Source: a virus. Taken from it: 21,339 nucleotides of DNA. Of the stretch, positions 19,295 through 21,339 are shown one piece after another. The first letter of the stretch is position 1. Each line of letters starts with the position of its first letter. The translations under genes were made by a program, and so were the position numbers. The notes under the pieces are model-generated. The model did no database searches. It saw nothing but the letters and a program-made list of their open reading frames with translations, and was not told the origin of the DNA. The stretch is from the IMG/VR virus record IMGVR_UViG_3300005329_000366, positions 1 through 21,339 of that record, one strand, 5' to 3'.

Positions 19295-19651
19295 CTACCA
19301 CTTTCCGCCCATGTGGGACAGCGGCTGGGCGGCTTCGCGAAGGTAGCCGCCTCCGGTGGCGAGGAGCCTGCGGGCCTCGCTCAGCGCCAGCCGGGCCCTG
19401 TCCATCTCGGCCGCCAGATCGGTTCCGTTGTCCATGCGGATGGCTTCGCCCTGCTCCATCGCCCGGAGCTGCTTCCATGCCTGCTCGATGGCCTGCGGCA
19501 GGCCGTGAGTCAGTGCCGCCAGGGCTTCGACGGTGCGGTAGACGTCGGCGGGCTGCTCGAACGCCCCAGCGTCGAGGCTGCGGTGGTTGAGAGCCCGGAC
19601 TTCTTCGGCTGCCGCCTGGGCGATGGCGACGGGTTCACGGTTCAGGTTCAT
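19295..19651 (-). CDS. Hypothetical helical protein
   Basis: A 118 aa, almost entirely helical protein. The middle (ADVYRTVEALAALTHGLPQA, IEQAWKQLRAMEQGEAIRMD) looks like a type often annotated only as hypothetical in Streptomyces mobile regions. The ATG has AAAGGA four bases upstream. The stop is TAG. It sits 27 bases from the HTH unit and is probably cotranscribed from the 20178-20269 promoter. Confidence 0.7.
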   Translation of the reverse strand: MNLNREPVAIAQAAAEEVRALNHRSLDAGAFEQPADVYRTVEALAALTHGLPQAIEQAWKQLRAMEQGEAIRMDNGTDLAAEMDRARLALSEARRLLATGGGYLREAAQPLSHMGGKW

Positions 19652-19676
19652 GGTGTCCTTTCGTTCTGATCGGCAG

Positions 19677-20177
19677 TCACGCCGCGTTGCCGAGGAGTCG
19701 GTCGATGGGGCCGGTGTAGGCGCGCATGCTGGCGAGGTTCTCGTCGATGATCGCGGTGATGGCGTCGTTGGCGGCGCCTTCCCAGTGGTCGAGAACTTCG
19801 GCACGCCGGATGATCTCGCCGAGTTCCTGGAGGCGCTCGGTGCCCTCGCAGATACCTTCCGCGAGATCGCGGATCACCTTGACGGCAATCTCCCGGGCAG
19901 CCTGCGCGGCGGGGTTCAGGGCCTCCATGACGTCCGGGAGAACGTTCCCCTGTTCGTCGACCAGGACCAGTCCGTGGAAGCCGCACCGGCCGAGCAGGTA
20001 GCGGCCGACCGGGCGCCCGTCGGCGAGCTCGAACAGCTCCTCACGGCGCATGCGATGCGTGCGGCGGGCGATGTCGCAGTGCTCGCCGTCGGGGCAGTCG
20101 TCCGGGTGCGTCCAGTCGACGCTGCGCTCGCCATCGGCCTCGGTGACAGTCAGGAAGTGCGGGTGATTCGTGGGCAT
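19677..20177 (-). CDS. Hypothetical protein with N-terminal Cys/His motif
   Basis: A 166 aa protein. The N-terminal VDWTHPDDCPDGEHCDIARR (20-39) with C28, H33, C34 and H41 may bind a metal. A beta part (VGRYLLGRCGFHGLVLVDEQ) follows, and the C-terminal half is two long helices. The ATG has AAGGGGAA upstream. It is divergent from the ribbon-helix-helix-like gene and shares its palindromic operators. Function unknown. Confidence 0.7.
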   Translation of the reverse strand: MPTNHPHFLTVTEADGERSVDWTHPDDCPDGEHCDIARRTHRMRREELFELADGRPVGRYLLGRCGFHGLVLVDEQGNVLPDVMEALNPAAQAAREIAVKVIRDLAEGICEGTERLQELGEIIRRAEVLDHWEGAANDAITAIIDENLASMRAYTGPIDRLLGNAA

Positions 20178-20197
20178 GCGGGCGTTCCCCTTGCTCG

Positions 20198-20226
20198 TTG
20201 CTTGCGGTGTAGCTACACCCTAGAAT
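20198..20226 (+). promoter_or_regulatory. Promoter of the ribbon-helix-helix-like gene, operator in spacer
   Basis: TTGCTT (20198-20203), 17 bases, TAGAAT (20221-20226). The spacer is occupied by the 14-bp palindrome GGTGTAGCTACACC (20206-20219). Confidence 0.7.
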
Positions 20227-20289
20227 GCGGCGTAGCTACACCGCAACTACTCTCGGGAAGGATCAACGAGTGACTGACGTAGCTACACC
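20206..20289. repeat. Three GTAGCTAC palindromic operators
   Basis: GGTGTAGCTACACC (20206-20219, perfect palindrome), GGCGTAGCTACACC (20229-20242) and GACGTAGCTACACC (20276-20289). The first lies between -35 and -10 of the plus promoter. The second lies in the spacer of the minus promoter and over the plus start point. The third lies just inside the plus coding sequence. Confidence 0.75.
20217..20246 (-). promoter_or_regulatory. Divergent promoter toward the 20177 gene
   Basis: On the minus strand TTGCGG (20246-20241), 18 bases, TAGGGT (20222-20217). It overlaps the plus promoter, and the second palindrome falls in its spacer, so one repressor could close both. Confidence 0.55.
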
Positions 20290-20527
20290 CCGATATCGTT
20301 CACGCGTGCCCAACCAGCCGAAGACCCCAGCCCGCCAAATGCGCATCGGTGACGAGTGGTACGACTTCGACCTTGCCGCCAAAGCCCAGGACAGCGAACG
20401 CTCAGCCGTCATCCGGGACTTCATCGACTGGTACATCCGCAAGCCCGGCGCCGAACTCCCCCAGCGGCCCGAGGGCAGCTACTGGCAGGCGGCCAAGGCA
20501 GAGTCAGCCGAGAGGGGACCGTCATGA
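20270..20527 (+). CDS. Ribbon-helix-helix-like DNA-binding protein, likely autorepressor
   Basis: An 85 aa protein. RQMRIGDEWYDFDLAAKAQD followed by SERSAVIRDFIDWYIRKPG has the strand-helix-helix order of small RHH regulators (a beta strand about residues 22-30, then two helices). The GTG was chosen because GGAAGGA lies seven bases upstream. The start codon is followed at once by a third copy of the operator palindrome. It shares an overlapping divergent promoter with the 20177 gene and overlaps the next DUF6221 gene by ATGA. It probably represses both directions. Confidence 0.75.
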   Translation: MTDVATPRYRSRVPNQPKTPARQMRIGDEWYDFDLAAKAQDSERSAVIRDFIDWYIRKPGAELPQRPEGSYWQAAKAESAERGPS

Positions 20528-20928
20528 TCGACGACCTGGTGCAGTTCCTGCGTGACCGGCTCGACGAAGACGAGCGGATCGCCAAGGCGGCCGGGGGCGC
20601 CCCATGGGAAGCTTCGGTGCCCGGCATGGTTCATGTGAGCGCTCCGGCGCAGCGCGAGACTCGGGGGCTCCGTGCTCAGGGCTACGTCGCGGTAGTCGAG
20701 CACGCCGAGCGCCAGCAGCACATCGCCCGCCACGGCCCGGCCCGTGTCCTCGCCGATGTCGACGCCAAGCGGCGGATCATCGACCGAGCGGCCGGAACGC
20801 GAGCGTGGGCAATCGGAGAGTCGGGCAGGAGTGCGGGCCCAGCCGTCTCGCTCGCCAACGACACGCTGCGGGCGCTTGCTCTGCCCTACGCCGACCACCC
20901 GGCCTACCGACAGGAGTGGAAGTCGTGA
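20524..20928 (+). CDS. DUF6221 family protein
   Basis: A 134 aa protein. MIDDLVQFLRDRLDEDERIA at the N-terminus, HIARHGPARVLADVDAKRRI in the middle and LRALALPYADHPAYRQEW at the C-terminus are the conserved blocks of the actinobacterial DUF6221 family, whose function is unknown. The ATG overlaps the RHH gene stop (ATGA), so it is in the same repressor-controlled operon. The full family length appears present. Confidence 0.82.
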   Translation: MIDDLVQFLRDRLDEDERIAKAAGGAPWEASVPGMVHVSAPAQRETRGLRAQGYVAVVEHAERQQHIARHGPARVLADVDAKRRIIDRAAGTRAWAIGESGRSAGPAVSLANDTLRALALPYADHPAYRQEWKS

Positions 20929-21339
20929 TCACCGATTTGATCCAGTTTCTACGAGAACGCCTCGCCGAGGATGAGCGGCTAGCGCAGGACGCATCCCAGC
21001 GAGCGGCAGCCCAGTTGGCGATCTCCGACAGCAAGGACGACATGCACGAACCGCCCTACGACGGTTCGCGTTGGGGCTACGACTACGGGGTCCTCACTGT
21101 TGGCGAGCGCATCCCGAGCCGACACCGTTTCACCGAGATCGCCGACTGTGGTCCGATGGGCTTCACTCTGACTCCCCACATTGCTCAGCATGATCCGGAG
21201 CGGGTACTCCGGGAGATTGACGCCAAGCGCCAGTGGTTGGAAGCGCTCATCGGCGAAGGTCACGCGACGCTGCGTCCCGGGGGTTCGACGGAGATCTACT
21301 GCGACGCCGACTACGGGGCGGGCGACCCTTGCGGCTGCG
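20925..21339 (+). CDS. Second DUF6221 family protein (partial, 3' end missing)
   Basis: Opens with a GTG overlapping the previous stop (GTGA), with CAGGAG upstream, and stays open to the window edge (138 codons). MITDLIQFLRERLAEDERLA is clearly paralogous to the preceding gene, and HIAQHDPERVLREIDAKRQW matches its central block. An insert of about 20 residues (DDMHEPPYDGSRWGYDYG) replaces the first gene's PGMVHVS region. The tail containing CDADYGAGDPCGC is cut off by the edge. Confidence 0.8.
   Translation, partial: MITDLIQFLRERLAEDERLAQDASQRAAAQLAISDSKDDMHEPPYDGSRWGYDYGVLTVGERIPSRHRFTEIADCGPMGFTLTPHIAQHDPERVLREIDAKRQWLEALIGEGHATLRPGGSTEIYCDADYGAGDPCGC

Noticed and set aside
18480-19346. 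288-codon plus-strand frame
   Set aside because: Covers three minus-strand genes with coherent overlaps and Cys motifs; Arg/Ser-rich shadow.

Overview
The window is high-GC DNA (my impression is about 70 percent, not counted) with many GTG starts, purine-rich Shine-Dalgarno sequences and 1 to 4 base stop/start overlaps. The gene content is that of a Streptomyces-type actinobacterium, and the layout is the early/replication half of a temperate actinophage or prophage, or a phage-derived integrative element. There are no capsid, tail, terminase or lysis genes, no rRNA, no tRNA that I can see and no CRISPR array.

Layout. (a) 1-13759, almost all minus strand: an early operon read right to left from an immunity promoter near 13800. 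It begins with an XRE-type regulator and an AlpA/excisionase-like protein. A run of small unknown genes follows, including several 34-36 aa membrane peptides. Then come a sliding-clamp-like protein, an HNH endonuclease, a RecE-like nuclease plus RecT annealing protein, further small regulators and an HTH/zinc-finger protein. (b) 1-3338, minus: the replication module. It encodes a winged-helix initiator, a DnaC-like loader, a DnaB-like helicase, a small Cys/His protein and the start of a PP-loop ATPase that runs off the left edge. A hairpin terminator at 3739-3759 separates it from the rest of the operon. The initiator gene carries a probable replication origin inside its own coding sequence: seven 18-bp palindromic repeats next to three T-rich 12-13-mers. 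A divergent small DNA-binding protein (3544-3717) faces it across shared inverted repeats. (c) 13794-16479: immunity and integration region. It has divergent promoters with repeated operator-like boxes, a second regulator (plus), a 147 aa unknown protein and a tyrosine integrase. (d) 16480-21339: an accessory arm of small genes on both strands (XRE, GntR and ribbon-helix-helix-like regulators, Cys-rich mini-proteins, two DUF6221 paralogs). Its promoters are densely repeated, and there is a LexA-type box at 17093-17106.

How it fits together (inference). The XRE protein and the plus-strand regulator probably set lysogeny. Once derepressed, the minus-strand operon supplies recombination proteins and a clamp. 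The initiator would bind its intragenic iterons, open the T-rich 13-mers and recruit DnaB through the DnaC-like loader. Whether region (d) belongs to the element or is flanking host DNA cannot be decided here, because I found no att direct repeat.
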